A DNA stretch of 64,000 nucleotides from contig JACSVZ010000002.1 of NCBI GenBank assembly GCA_014706295.1, positions 130,209,431 through 130,273,430 of the forward strand. The letters are read 5' to 3'. The notes under the pieces are model-generated. The model saw only the letters and a list, made by a program, of their open reading frames with translations, searched no databases and was not told where the DNA came from. Position 1 is the first letter of the stretch, and each line of letters begins with the position of its first letter. The DNA is from Lycocorax pyrrhopterus obiensis (Eukaryota; Chordata; Aves; Passeriformes; Paradisaeidae). The translations under genes and the position numbers were made by a program. Below are positions 36,490-49,474 of the stretch, one piece after another.

Positions 36490-37710
36490 TTTGCACAGAA
36501 ACACAGAATGTGTCAGGTTGGAAGGGAGCACAGTGGATCATCTGGTCCAATCTCCCTGCTCAAGCAGGGTCATTCCAGAGCTCATGGCACAGGATTGTGT
36601 CCAGATGGTTCTTGAATATCTCCTGTGAGGGAGACTCAACCACCTCTCTAGGCAGCCTGTTCTGGTGCACCTGCACAAGTAAAGAAGTTTTTCCCTCATG
36701 TTCAGGTGAAACTTCCTGTGCATCAGTTTCTGCCATTTCCTCTTGTCCTATTGCTTGGCACCACTGACAAGAGCCTGGCTCCATCCTCTTGACAACCTCC
36801 CTTCAGAGACTGATAGACATTGATGAGGTCCCCTCCCAGTTGTCTCTTCTTGTGGCTGAACAGGCCCAGCTCCCTCAGCCTTTCCTCATAGGAGAGATGC
36901 TGCTGTCCCCCCATCATCTTTGTAGCCCTCCTCTGGACCCACTCCAGGAGCTCCATGTCTCCCTTGTACTGAGGAGCCCAGAACTGGGCACAGCACTCCA
37001 GATGGTGCCTCACTAGGGCTGAGCAGAGGGACAGGATCACCTCCCTCAACCTGCTGGCAATGCTCTTCCTAGTGCACCCCAGGATACCTTTGGCCTTATT
37101 GGCCACAAGGGCACACTTCTGGCTCATGGACATGTCATTAGGACCCGTAGTCCTTCTCTGCAGAGCTGCTTCCAGCAGGTCACCCCCAGCCTGTACCGGT
37201 GCCTGGGGTTATTCCTCCCCAGGAGCAGGACCCTGCGTTTCCCTTTGTTGAATTTCAGGCAGTCCTCTGCCCATCTCTCCAGCCTGTCAAGGTCCTTCTG
37301 AAGGGCTGCACAGCACTCTGAGGTATCGGCCACTCCTCCCAGCTTTGTGTTGTTGGGGAACTTGCTGAGCAGGCCTCTGCCCCTTCATCCAAGTCACTGA
37401 TGAAAAGTTAAACAATCCTGGGACCAGTATTGAACCTTGGTAGATGCCACTAGTGACAGGCCTCCAACTGTATCACTAATTAGGACTCTGGGATCTGCTG
37501 CTCAGCCAGTTCTCAAACCACCTCTCTGTCCACTCACCCCGTCCACACCTCCTGAGTTTGCCTGTGAGGATGTTGTGACAGTGTCAAAAGCCTTGCTGAA
37601 GTCAAGGTAAGACAGTATCCCCTGCTCTCCCCTCATCCATCCAGGCAGTTGTTTCATCACAGAAGGCAATCAGGCTGTCAAGTATGGCTTACCTTTAGTG
37701 AATCCATGCT
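36490..37710 (-). mobile_element. CR1 LINE, 5'-truncated, antisense to MATN2
   Basis: Read on the - strand this is the 3' part of a CR1 non-LTR retrotransposon. It contains the C-terminal portion of the ORF2 reverse transcriptase and the characteristic 3' tail, which reads CACAGAATGTGTCAGGTTGGAAGGG on + at about 36,500. Translated pieces at 37,333-37,124, 37,133-36,723 and 36,784-36,560 carry familiar CR1 motifs ([53 protein letters not shown]). They fall in different frames, so it is frameshifted and dead. The 5' end is truncated near 37,710, as is usual for CR1. Confidence 0.92.
36560..37333 (-). pseudogene. Broken CR1 ORF2 (reverse transcriptase C-terminus)
   Basis: Three open segments in different frames together cover the last part of the CR1 ORF2 protein. 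The longest (37,133-36,723) runs from a [23 protein letters not shown] start to [14 protein letters not shown]. It then needs a frameshift to continue into the LPREVVESPS...HLDTILCHE terminus. The endonuclease and catalytic RT core are missing because of 5' truncation. No function is expected. Confidence 0.88.
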
Positions 37711-39799
37711 GAAATGTTTTAAGGGAAATAAAATAGCAGCCATTTTACCCTTCTCCCATGTCTGTTGTTCTCCTCCTGTACACACACATATTCTTAGCCT
37801 TTTTTTCTGTAATTATCCTCCTTTCCTCTTGCTTTGCTCCCACAAATGATAACTTAGCATTATCTTTGTATTGCTGGAATCATTCATGTTATATTAGTAA
37901 AGATAATTTGTAATTTTTAATATATTTAAGGATAATTATAATTAAGATAATAATGTTGAAAATAGTTATGTCAGGATATCTGTATCCCATTAGAACTGGA
38001 ATTTTGTTTCTGGTCAGCTTGGCTTATATTCAACCTGCCCTGATTTTGAAAGAATAAACAACCCGAGCATATTCCTACGCTTATGAGTAAAGCTGTACTG
38101 TAGACTGCACATGAATAAATCCAGGCAGTCATTTTTATTGTCATTAAAGAGCATTTTTATTCTATGCCAACAACTGTTCTCGGTAATCTATGAAAGAGGT
38201 TTCTGAGTTAATGAGTGAAAACAGGCATCTTTCTCACCCGCCGCCTTGGCAGAAGTGCATGATGAGTGTTCCTCAGCAGTCACAAGTGAACTTGTTTAAA
38301 GGCCAGTCTACAGACAGACGTTTTTCCAATTGAGACTTTGATTGGCCCACTTGTACTAGTGCAGTATGACATGACCTTTGATTATACAGTCAAACACTAC
38401 TTTTCCACCAAACATTTGCCTCATTCACTGCACAAGATGAATGACAGTGCACTGGGCATTGAATTGGGTTCAGCAGTAAGGGAAACTACTGATTAGGGGT
38501 GTTTCATCTTAGTAAAATGAGGATGCCACTGCAGTCTGATGGGCATTCTTGCCATCTTTAATCTTTCAAGCCAGGCATACAAACACAACTAACAACCTCA
38601 CAGGTTTATTCATAGCCACTGGAATTTAAGAAGATGAGCAGATACAATGATTGAAGCCATAGGTCTGTCTAACCCTATATTTTGTCTCTGACAGAGGTCA
38701 AAAGTAGATGCATGTGAAATAGTTTAAGGACAAGAAAATGCCACCTGCAGCTATTTTTTGCCATGCTTTTGTGACTCGGGGATTTCCTGATTTGAAGGAG
38801 TCTTTAATATACACATTAAACTTCTGTTGATTTCTTTTCATCAGCATCCCATCAAAGTCCATTTAATCTTTTTCCGTATGCTGTCTTCTTCTGTGGCAAG
38901 TCTGATAGGTTGCCTCACAGGCTTGTCTCAAGCCTGCCATGTGCTGGCTTCCTGTGAATGGTCAGTCCCTATCCATTCTCATCATCCAGCTCACACATTT
39001 CTCATGTTTCTCATATTCTTTTAGAAAAGGATGCTGAGCAGAAGCCAGAGGACGTAGCCAGGGTCCCAGAAAGCTCGTAGGATGCCTAGAAGGCAGCCAG
39101 CCTTCACTTCTGCTGTTATCCATGATAGCTTGGCCTGCCCATCTGTGCAATTATCAGATATAGACATACTCTGTCTGTAATACTTCTGCTTCAGTGTCTC
39201 TTGGAAAAAAAGACTTCTGATGGCTGACATAGATTTCAGGGAGTGTTCAGTATGAGTGTTTCTTTGGCCAAGTGGAGTGCCACTGTTGACAACAGGATTT
39301 TCTCTCTGATGCAGCCATAGAATTTCTCTGTGATGCTGAGCTAGTCCAATACATTAAACTTTCCCCAGATGAGTATTAATTATGTTTGAAATCATGCCAT
39401 TTGATTTGCAGAACTTCTGAGCACTCACAACTGCAGTTGACATCATTGAGACCTGTACTTTGTACATGCAAAGTGCTGCTTTCTGCCAACTTCCTTGAAA
39501 AATCAGTCCCTTCAGGTCTCTTATCAGTCAGTGCAATTAACAGATGCTTTTGACCTGTATTTCTCTGTGTTCTGTTTTCCTTGTTTCTAATTAAATACTT
39601 ACACCCCTCTGACTTGTCGCAGTATTAGATTTCTAAATTCTCAGGCACTGCCACACAAAGCATCACAGTGCAGGCCACTTAAATAGTTAACTATGTCATT
39701 CAGAGGGAGTTTCCACCCTGCGTGGGGAATGAGGTCAAAATCTCAACAATGACACAACAGAGTAACACACAAATACCTGAAGAGTGACGTTTGACAAAG

Positions 39800-40066
39800 G
39801 CTTGTAGTGGTAGGACAGCAACTAGTGAGCTAATAATAAACTAGAAGAGGCCAGGTTTAGATTAGATATAGGGAAGAAATTCTTTACTTGAACACGTTGC
39901 CCAGAGAAGTTATGGATGTCCCATCCCTGCAGTGTTTAAGGCCAGGCTGGATGGGGCTTTGAGCAACCTGGTCTAGTGGAAGGTGTCCTTGTTCCTGGCA
40001 GGGGTGTTGAACTACAATGATCTTTGATGTCCTTTCCAACCCAAGCTATTCTCTGATTCTGTGATT
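39800..40066 (+). mobile_element. CR1 LINE 3'-end fragment
   Basis: The block runs from AGGCTTGTAGTGGTAGGAC through CTAGAAGAGGCCAGGTTTAG, GCCAGGCTGGATGGGGCTTTGAGCAACCTGGTCTAGTGGAAGG-type sequence, to TTCCAACCCAAGCTATTCTCTGATTCTGTGATTTTA, the diagnostic CR1 3' end, in + orientation. It ends only about 270 bp upstream of the VWA exon acceptor. Confidence 0.92.
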
Positions 40067-40335
40067 TTATCTCCCCATTCGACTGCCATTAATCATTTTG
40101 GGCACTTATTTCACACACACATACACACAAAAAAATACATATAATGATCAAATAACCGGCGGCTTCTGTTATTTACTGGAGAACAAACTTATATTGCCCA
40201 AGTAGCCTTAGTTCTGGTATCTTCTGGTTTTCCTGAATTTTCCCAGCACTTGTCAGAGTGTTTGTTCAGACAGTAGACCTGAACCTATTTGCATTTTGTA
40301 ATTGTAAAGTATTTTTGTTTGCATTTTCCTTTTAG

Positions 40336-40905
40336 AAAACCCTTGCAACAACAAACATCTGGACCTTGTTTTCATCATTGACAGCTCTCGCAGCGTGCGC
40401 CATTACGACTTTGAAAAAGTGAAGGAGTTCATTTTGACCATCTTGCAGTTTCTGGACATCAGCCCTGACGCCACACGCGTGGGTCTGATTCAGTACGGCA
40501 GCACCGTCAAACAGGAGTTTTCGCTGAAGACCTTCAGGCGGAAGCAGGATATCGAAAGAGCGGTGAAGAGGATGATGCACCTGGCCACGGGCACCATGAC
40601 TGGACTGGCTCTGCAGTATGCAGTGAACATCGCATTTTCAGAGGCAGAAGGGGCTCGACCTCTGAGGCAGAATGTGCCCCGAATTATCATGATAGTGACA
40701 GATGGGAGACCTCAGGATCCTGTGGCAGAGATTGCTGCTAAAGCACGTAACTCAGGAATCCTAATTTTTGCCATTGGAGTGGGAAGAGTGGATATGAACA
40801 CTCTGAAGTCCATTGGGAGCGAACCACATGAAGAGCATGTGTTTCTGGTTGCTAATTTCAGTCAGATTGAAACACTGACCTCTGCCTTCCAGACTAAACT
40901 TTGTG
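40336..40905 (+). CDS. MATN2: MATN2 exon 3: von Willebrand factor A domain (VWA1)
   Basis: The acceptor is TTCCTTTTAG|AAAACC and the donor TTGTG|GTAAGA; 570 nt, phase 1 at both ends. It encodes residues 43-232 plus one base. The VWA domain spans about residues 51-230, between flanking Cys46 and Cys232. Metal-ion-dependent adhesion site residues are all present: DSSRS (58-62), the Thr of GTMTG (131) and the Asp of VTDGRPQD (165). The domain is therefore predicted to bind a divalent cation and mediate matrix-protein binding. Hydrophobic strands ([25 protein letters not shown]) alternate with amphipathic helices as expected for a Rossmann-type fold. The sequence is very close to vertebrate matrilin-2 VWA1. 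Its GC content is higher than in the flanking introns. Confidence 0.97.
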
Positions 40906-42093
40906 GTAAGATTTTTATCTGTAGATTTGAATACATAGATGAAAGTGAAACAGAAAAAATATGCATCAATATTAAACTGGTTTTTTTTACATGAAACCTT
41001 ATCTGTTAGAACACATATATTGAAGGGAGACTAGCCAGACAACATCCGGAACAGCAGTCACACATGTGGGGAAAACTCATGCTACTGTTAAGTGCCATAA
41101 AATGTGATGTAATTCCTCGTGCTCATAAGCAGTTAGGCAAACACACGTATCATGATTGTCCTATTTATTGCTTAATAGCAATAAATCTCTGCTATTTGAA
41201 TATTAGATAAGTTGTTTCATCTATTCATTTTAAATGTGATCTCCCTTCGTAGTGAAACTTTGAACCGCTCAGCAGTCTTTCGGTTATTTAAATATTCTTG
41301 AGAGTCCACAGATTCCTCTTCCAAAGCTTACATACTAATTTTATGCGAAGAATAATTTCTGTACATGCCTTGTGACTGAAAGTGAAACACAGACATGGTA
41401 GTGTTTGTATTCCATCTATTTTAAATACAGAAAGTGATGAAAAGCCATTACAGTGATATTATGCATTCATACAATAAAGTAAATATTTTAATAGGTATTA
41501 ATTTACAACAGAGATATCACTTCTATCTGTAATTCCCTGATAAGGAATCACCTTTTGCAAATATCATGGCATTTGTAATTAATTTTATTTTAATCTGTGT
41601 ACTTAGTAGACTTTTCTTTTTTATTTATTCCTGAGATAAATATGAAAGTACTTCATAAAAATTTGGCGTTAAGCTGATGCATTTTCAGTAGAGTCCAGAA
41701 AAAGAATGCGTGGTGAGATTAAACGCTCACTCATCTCTAGGAATGCTTTTGCCAGAAAAGAACTGAAGCTCATTGTAAGGATAGTCTGGAGAACTTTCCT
41801 TACTTGATCTTTTCCAAAATTGTTTCAAAGAGCAGCTGAACTGCCTCAACACAAAACACCAACACAGGCATTCATCAGATAATACATTTTTTCCTGTTTC
41901 TTTCTTGCTGTATTATTAGCTGGCATAGTAGGATATATTTAAAAACCAAGAAAGGGTAAACTAATAATGGATTCAGAGTTTAAATGGAATGAACAGCAAA
42001 TGCTGATTTTTAAAGTTGTGTTTTAGAAACAAATCCAGTCCAAATACCATTTGTTTGGGTTTTGGTTGGTTTGGAGGTTTTTTGGGTTTGGTT

Positions 42094-42124
<31 letters not shown>

Positions 42125-45030
42125 GTTTGTTTGTTGGTTTTGGGGGGTTGTTTTTTTGTTTTTTGTTTGTTTGTTTTTTCTGACTGGGCAGTGTCCAATA
42201 AATTTATTAGAGTTTTTTAGCTCACTTTTAATCAAACACATGTGTTCCTCAGTAAAGCCACCCCCCCCCCCACTGCAGATGGAGGAGTATGGAGGTGACA
42301 AGGGTAGCGGTTGCCTCCTGCTCCAGGAAATGCCTCCACAGGATTTGCTATGCTGGAAATTCGAAGTGAGATCCTAAGACATGTTTAAAAATCCAGACCC
42401 AGATTCAACAGAGAGTTTAAGCTGTTAGACTCATATGGATTTCAACATAAGGTACTAAATTGCAGATAGGATCCATACCATTTTATTTGTTCTCGACTGT
42501 GAAGCAGCATTCAGCTTGATGAATTTCAAGAGAGTAATCATAGCCTCTGCTTCCTAGAGCACCTACATTGCTCCTAGGAAATCTGGTTAGTTTAAGTCCT
42601 CCCCCTTGTGGACCCAGAGGAAGTATCATTGTAGCTGAAGGGAACATCTGGACACCTGGTTTCTTTGCTAAAGCAATTGAAGGCGCCTCTCTGGTCAAGT
42701 CTCCTGGAATGCCATCTGCTGGGCTTCACGCTGGGGGAAAAGACCTTGGCCCCTGAGCTGTCCTTGTGTCTGAATCACTCTCATGTCTGTGGGAATGTGT
42801 CTTCATGGTTCCTGTGATGACAGTAGAAAACCATGGCCAGATGATGAAGCTCTGTGGGGGAAATGAAAAGCGAGCCAAATTAACCACTATTTACTGCTGG
42901 ATGGTAGAGACTACTAAGTACCTAGTACCTGTATTCTCAAAAGAATCCCTGTAAACTGGATGTGCTCCATTCCATTAAGTCAGAGGTTCCCTACAGTTGC
43001 TGCCCCTGGCTGCTAAATATTTGGGGATGTCAGAAACACCAGTTGAAGCCAGGACCTCTTTTTATTACTAGTCAGCAAGGTAGAACAGAAGCAGAGTATT
43101 CTGAGGGATCAGAGGCATGAAGAATAAGACAAGAGTTGAAAACGCAGAAAAATGTCAGTGAAAATGGGGACAGAATCCAGGAAAAGAGGTGGAGATTAGA
43201 TGAACCGTGAGAAAGACCAAACTTGGGATGGAGCAGTCAGAGGCAAATAAAGTCTTTATTATATTCCTGTAAAGTAGATAGTGGTGTCAGCCCCATTTTA
43301 CATTGGAGGAATGGAGGCACAGAAACAGGGTTAAGTTTGTGAAAACTAGCCACTAACTTTAAATATTTGACTCAGTGCAATCCCTGGTGTGATTTTTGGG
43401 GGCATTTAATGTTTTTGGACTAGTACAACACGTTATTCACAGCTCTACACCCATCACTTGCATTCTTGGAAATACGGATTCAGGTGTCTCTATCTGAACA
43501 GATACAGTGTGAAGGCTGATGTTTCCTTGAAGATACTGATATTGTTGACTCGCCCAAAATCAAATAAGGACCCTGTGATATAGAGATAAAATCTAATTCA
43601 CAACAAGGCTCGTGTTCAGATTCCTTAACTATGAGATCACCCTATTACTTCAGTACCTGCCTGTGACCACCAAACACCTCCTGCAACAGATGAGGTTGCA
43701 GAAATCATTCAGAGAGCAGACTCCACCACAGAAATCGGACTGATGACCAGAGTATCACTGCTTTGAAATGGGTGCAACAGGAACGCTTCAGAACATGTAC
43801 ACTATACTTGCGTAGTAGATGGGAAGATTGGTTATAGATGGTAAAAATGTATTCTCAGAAGGAACTTGAATTACTGGGACTCCTGTCATTGAATGCTTTC
43901 ATTTTCAGAATGACAGAAAGATGAAAAGACAAGAAGTTGAAGTAGGTCTGTATTCACATAAATAAAAGTACTTGAGAAGTTTTATTATGGCAGAAATTTG
44001 TGAGATCCAACAAGCTGATTAAGAGATTAGGGAATTGTGGTGGTTTGTGTGTTAGCAATAAATACCTCACTCTTGTAAACATGCCAAAGAGCAGATACAT
44101 AGCATATATATCTTAAAATCATATGTGGGTTTTTTCCACAAGTACCACACCTACCACACTAAGTTATTTAGCAGGCTTCTGTTGTGGCTTCTAAAAGATT
44201 ACTTTTAATATCTATTCCATAAATTTTGAGCTTTGTCGACCTAGCATGTTAAGGAGCACATCAACCTCTAATTGCTATTGAGCAAAACTGATCGTTTTCC
44301 ACACAGTGTTCTCTGAGAAATAATTCACCTATATATTATAGAGATTACATACAAGCAATGCTGTAGTGGAAAAAAAAATCGAGATTTCTTAATCCCCAAA
44401 TACTGATCTGAAGAAAATTAGTTCAACAATGAATTTGACTGAATGGCCCTCTATTCTTTTTCTCTTTTATTGTCTCAGTCTGCTGCATTTTAATACTTGC
44501 TATTAGAGACATAAAATACAAACAGAACAAAAATAGACTCAGAAAGACTTACAATCTGGAGTGTAGCTCAGCTCAGCTCCTGCATAATGAATCTTGGAGA
44601 TACATGTCCTCAGTGTCATCATGTATTATTTGCATGTTCCTCAGCATTAATTACTAAGCAAGCAAAATAGTATCTTCATTAAGTTGTTTTTAATCATTCT
44701 TCTTTATTATTGGGTGCTGTGTGGTGATTTTCTTCAGGCAAGAAATTGAATGTCCTCTAGATCAGCTTACACTTAAATTACACTTATGTTCTAAATTTGA
44801 ATATGATAGGTTTGTTTCATTGTCTTTGTAGGACTACCAAATAATTAGTTTTTTCAGATACTGTCTTGTATATTTTTATTTTCTTAAGTTCTCGTTTTTG
44901 TCTTTACTAGCAACACTTAATTTGAAATTTCTAAGTTACTTCAATAAAATTTTCTACACTGGTTTTTTTTTCAGTGACCACAAGTAATTAAGACCAGCAC
45001 TTAGTAATGTTTTCCTTTTTTTTCTTTCAG
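40906..45030 (+). other. MATN2: MATN2 intron 3
   Basis: A 4.1-kb intron. Notable content is a 129-nt G/T-only tract at 42,051-42,179 and a C11 run at 42,261-42,271. The remainder is AT-rich with no recognised repeat or extra exon. Confidence 0.9.
42051..42179 (+). repeat. G/T-only low-complexity tract
   Basis: 129 nt containing G and T with a single A (42,075). It includes TTTTG and TTTG repeats and runs of G such as TTTTGGGGGGTTG. Such strand-asymmetric sequence can form R-loops or weak G-quadruplexes in the transcript, since + is the sense strand. Confidence 0.95.
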
Positions 45031-45153
45031 TGCCTCATATGTGCAGTATAGTTGAGCATCACTGTGATCACTTCTGCATAAACACCCCTGGCTCCTACCT
45101 GTGCAGATGTAAACAAGGATACATTCTGAATGCTGACCAGAAGACTTGCAGCA
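45031..45153 (+). CDS. MATN2: MATN2 exon 4: EGF-like repeat 1
   Basis: The acceptor is TTTCTTTCAG|TGCCTC and the donor AGCAGCA|GTATGT; 123 nt, phase 1-1, 41 codons (about residues 233-273). The repeat begins [12 protein letters not shown] and has six cysteines in the EGF pattern. It carries the C-x-N-x4-Y-x-C motif ([10 protein letters not shown]), a consensus for Asn/Asp beta-hydroxylation in EGF domains. [14 protein letters not shown] closes the third disulfide loop and matches the first EGF of matrilin-2 closely. It directly follows the VWA domain. Confidence 0.96.
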
Positions 45154-48100
45154 GTATGTTATCTTTCTTTTCTCTTTCATGCTCCCAAAAAGTGCTTAAC
45201 ATCACTTACTCTTTCTGTTGGGCTCATAAAGAACTGAGCTCAGTACACAATTAATGTTAATCATCAGAAAGTGTCTAGAAAGGTGAAGTTGTAATTCTTT
45301 TTCTTGCTTTGTGTAAGTGAAGTTCTTACAAATCTTTCTGAGATACATCCAGCTAAATTTTATACACAGCTCTGCAGAGGTACGCTATAACTATATGAAA
45401 TTGCATTTGAATTTTATTGGTATATTAAGTTCAACAATGAAACAACAACCAAATAAATAACTTTATCACCTCAAATGAAGTGAATTTAGATACTTTACTA
45501 ACTTGTCCAGCTAGCAACAGTACTAAATAGTACAGAAAGGTGCAATAAACCCCATACTAGAAAACTGTGAAATAACTTGACATTCTGAAAAGCTCTTCCT
45601 AACTGCTGCTGGAAATATAGGGGTTTGCAACCCTTTCAAAGAATGGTTTCAGAAGTCTTGCTTATGCTGTCATTCCTCGCTTTAAAAGTGTTGACTATTT
45701 TCAGTTCTGAGCAATTAGCTGTACAGTTTTTAATAACAAGCTTTATTTCACTTTAATTTTGATCTTCATGATCAGTATTTCGTTAGTCCATTTTAACTTG
45801 TTTCCTAGTAAGTAACAGCAATTTACATTAGAGGGATATGCCAAATTTATTTCTGTATCCACCTTACTTTAAAGAAATTATGTAACACTATCTTTAATTA
45901 CTTGTGGAAAATGCACTTGCTATAAAGTCAGGTTTTTATCACACAGCAGTGCATAGATTCAAGTGGAAGTGCGTGGATTCAAATTAAAGTTGCTAAACTG
46001 ATTTTAGCCAGAAGAAAAATTTTGGAAAATGTCTATTCGAGAAGCTGTGGGAGACAGTCATTATGAGAGCATAGGATGTAGAACTAAGGTGAAGACTGCA
46101 GGCTCAAATCCTGTTCTTGTGTTTGATGTTCTGTATCTCAGGAGAGTACCATAAAACTATCAGGTATCTGGAGATTAGTACATTCTTAGTTTCTCTTGCT
46201 TGGAGCTGTGTTTCATATCAAATACTAAGCACCAATGAACCAGTGAGGGTATGTCAGTATGTCACCTCAGAACGTGATTCTGCAGCTTGGGGATTGGACT
46301 CTTTACATGTGTAGTGGGACACATGGTTTCAGAGCCTCAGTAAATAGGAATGGGATCTAAATGATGTCAACACCAGAGTGATCAGGATATTCTCATTCCT
46401 GCATGGAAGCATCTTCAGACCCTTTGGGCTACAGCAGGAAAACCACTTTTGAGCTGCTCACCTTCTATGCTGTTGAGCTGTGAGAATCTGTTTTCTATTC
46501 CTTCTCACCACATCCTTCACCAAATGTAGACATTTGTCATAAGCATTTCTGTGAATTACAAGGCAATGTGTTGCATTAAATGGAACAAATGTAACACTAT
46601 TTTTTCACTTCAGTGAAAAAACTTTAACACTTCACTTTGTTTCCTGTAGAAGATGCACCAAAAAAATAAAAAAAGTCAGTCCAATCTGGAATGTTTCCTA
46701 ATTATTATTTGGTTTAGCAACTCAGCCAAGACAAGAATACTGACCAGAACATTTTTCATAGAGCCTATTTTCTCTGCTTCTGCATGTTTGCTACAACTCA
46801 TCAGAAAGAAGGTGGTCATATGATGTAATCATCATTACAAATGATGGCTCCAATTACGTAATCACATTTCAGTAGTATTGTTATTGTCTAACCTTTTCTC
46901 TTCATTGTGTCCCTCTTAAAATGCTTCTTATTTAAAACTTTTGTATCCTTTAAGCCTTTCTTTTAAACCCTCCACATGCAATTAAATATCTTAAAGAATT
47001 TTAACAAAGAATTTTTTCTGAAATTTGTTTGAAATTCAAAATTTTTCGTCTTTTTTAATTGTCTCTCACACATTGTCCCAATTCTCACCCCTAACATCAA
47101 TTCTGGCAAATTTTTTTTGGTGAGTAAATTTTAAAAAATTAATTACAAGTGTGAAAAATTCTTTATTGTCTCTTCTTCTTTTTACTCTGTTACATTTCCA
47201 TAGTTTTTCTCAGCCAGTAGTTTAGCATTTGGGAACTGCACTGCTTCAAGTACAGGTTAATTTCCAAGACCTTTTGAATCGTGTGTAATTTTCCTACTGG
47301 TGACCCATGCACAGTAGCCCTCAATATCCTCCCTCTCTACCGTTTTTCGAAGCCCTTTGCTGCATTGCTTCACCTTCTTTTTTAGCTATGACTTCTATTA
47401 GTTTTCCCCACTTACCTGTCACACATGATTTCTTTGTGTACCTGCTTTGATCATCAATCAGATGATACCAGATTGCAGTTTGATCAATATGAAAGGGAAA
47501 TTAGTCCTTCAATGTGTTTGTAGCCTTTGATTTTTTTACATGACCAAATTATAAACTAATTTTAGCAATTAGCACTGGAAATCTGAGAGTCATCAAACTG
47601 GCCTTGAATGTGCTAGGATGGTGCAAATCATTGGTGAAGGAGAGAGATGATGCGCTATCAGTCTAGAGAAGGTCAAGCCATTACGTCTAAAACCCCCACA
47701 GAGACGTAACAGAATTCATGAGGTTAGGGAGCCCAGCCTGGACAAAGGGGACAGCTTAGTTCTGGAGGTAGGGGAACCACAGCAAAAGAAAAATGCACAG
47801 TCTGTGAGTGTTTTAGTTACCTTCACTGGCTGTTAATTGCCCACAAGCACACAGAGATGGTAGATTCCTCACTTGACATCTAAGTAAAATAAATCTTCGT
47901 CGTGTTTATGTGAAGTACGATACATGATCAACATAAACCAGATGTATTTATCTAAGGTTTGGATGTCTTCGGCAGCTCTTCCATGAACAAATAGTTTTCT
48001 TATCTACATAATTTAACACTTTCTGAATTAAACAGTGCAGAAAAGATGAATGGTATGTACCTAGTGTTATACTCTCTTTTCATTATTTTTGTTCCTAAAA

Positions 48101-49351
48101 TTAGACTCTGTTTTTATTCTTCTGTTCTCTTTCTTTTTAATGTTGTGAGAATATATGCTATCAGTATGCAGTTCTTAAAAGCCCTTAACCAAATGGCTTC
48201 AATCAGCAATGAACTGACAACTTTGCTTCAGGCTGGGAAATGGTTTGTTTGTTCAACATAAAATATTCTTACATTTGTTTAATTATGATGGTTTTGCATC
48301 CATGAAAGGATGCTCCTTTCATGTACTGTGGTCTAACTTTTCTAGAGAAGAGTGTTTGTATCAGATAATGGGTGTTCTTTACTTATTACACTGTATTTGT
48401 TTGTTTAACTAATCTCTCCCATTCTTCTCTAGAGATGCTCAAATCTTACATTAATAAACAAAATAACACAAAAGAGGAATGTAGCTGAAACAAGCTGGAA
48501 AATTATCTGTTTGTGGGTGTTTACACTGGAACAAAAGAGTTAAGCGACTGTTTATGCTGTTCATCATGCCGCTTGATATGAAGCAGACAGCTATAAAAGA
48601 AAATTTGTTTTTGCTTGGCTGATTTCCTCAAACATGTTCCAAAAGCCTATTTTGTAGCTGTAAATGACCATTATGTGTTGAGCAGTCTTTGAACAACACA
48701 AAGTCCTCTGCTTTCCAGAGCTTTCACTGGGGAAACTTGGGGTTCTCATAAAGCTTTAGTCTGTTGAAAAGAAAGCCCAGTGTGCTTTATTTGGCTAGGT
48801 GCTGAACTGACTTCTTTTGTCATGGTAATTTTTTTTATGAGATCTTTTGCATGGAAGGGGTAACTTGCCATGGTATTTACATAAAACTGAAAAATTCTAA
48901 AACTCAGAAATGAAATATCCCCAAGTTTTTTGCTGTTGTGTTTTTCTTTTCTTTCCTTTTCCAACCTCATCATCATTTCTCTGGTTATGCAAAAAAAAAA
49001 AAAAACAAACCCAAAAATACACAAATAAACACAATTCTTTCTCTTTTTCAAAAAAAATCCCTGAAGAATGCCCTCTGAACTTTTTAGAGAAACATACATC
49101 AAGCAACTCTGCTAGGCACCATTGACCCATTAATAGTCATTGCCTTCAGCTGAAGGGACGAGTTCCTCAGCTTTGAGTGACTGATCCTATTGGCTTTCAC
49201 TGTTTGACTGAACATTAGCATGATCTGCGTTAAAATGAGCTGATCTCTAAAGAGCTGTCCATAGCTTCCTGAAATTTATTTTTGATCTATAGTCTACCTG
49301 TGCATTGTAGAAGGTCAAAGAATTTCATACTCATGCAATTATGTGTTGTAG
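45154..49351 (+). other. MATN2: MATN2 intron 4
   Basis: A 4.2-kb AT-rich intron with an A14-type run near 48,990-49,004. No transposon or further exon is recognised. The acceptor end (TTATGTGTTGTAG) has a weaker pyrimidine tract than the other MATN2 introns. Confidence 0.88.
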
Positions 49352-49474
49352 CTCAGGACCTTTGTGCTGTGGAGAAACATGCCTGTGAGCAGATTTGTGT
49401 GAACACACCTGGGTCCTACGTCTGCCAGTGTTATGAAGGGTATGAGCTAGATGCAAATGGAAAGAATTGTGTTG
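49352..49474 (+). CDS. MATN2: MATN2 exon 5: EGF-like repeat 2
   Basis: The acceptor is GTGTTGTAG|CTCAGG and the donor GTGTTG|GTGAGT; 123 nt, phase 1-1 (about residues 274-314). Choosing the AG at 49,350-49,351 preserves both frame and the 123-nt length; the next AG (49,355-49,356) would break the frame. The repeat reads TQDLCAVEKHACEQICVN then TPGSYVCQCYEGYELDANGK and NCV, with six cysteines and the CVNTPGSYVC hydroxylation motif. QDLCA...CEQ...CVN corresponds to the second EGF of vertebrate matrilin-2. Confidence 0.95.

Larger units (their letters stand above)
25881..40335 (+). other. MATN2: MATN2 intron 2
   Basis: A 14.5-kb intron between a consensus GTAAGT donor and a CCTTTTAG acceptor. 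It contains an antisense CR1 of 1.2 kb (36.49-37.71 kb) and a CR1 3' end (39.80-40.07 kb). Short GAA-rich (26,783-26,812) and pyrimidine-rich (about 31,460-31,556) tracts and an A-rich tract (about 34,615-34,640) are also present. I found no additional exon-like segments with splice sites and frame. Confidence 0.85.
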
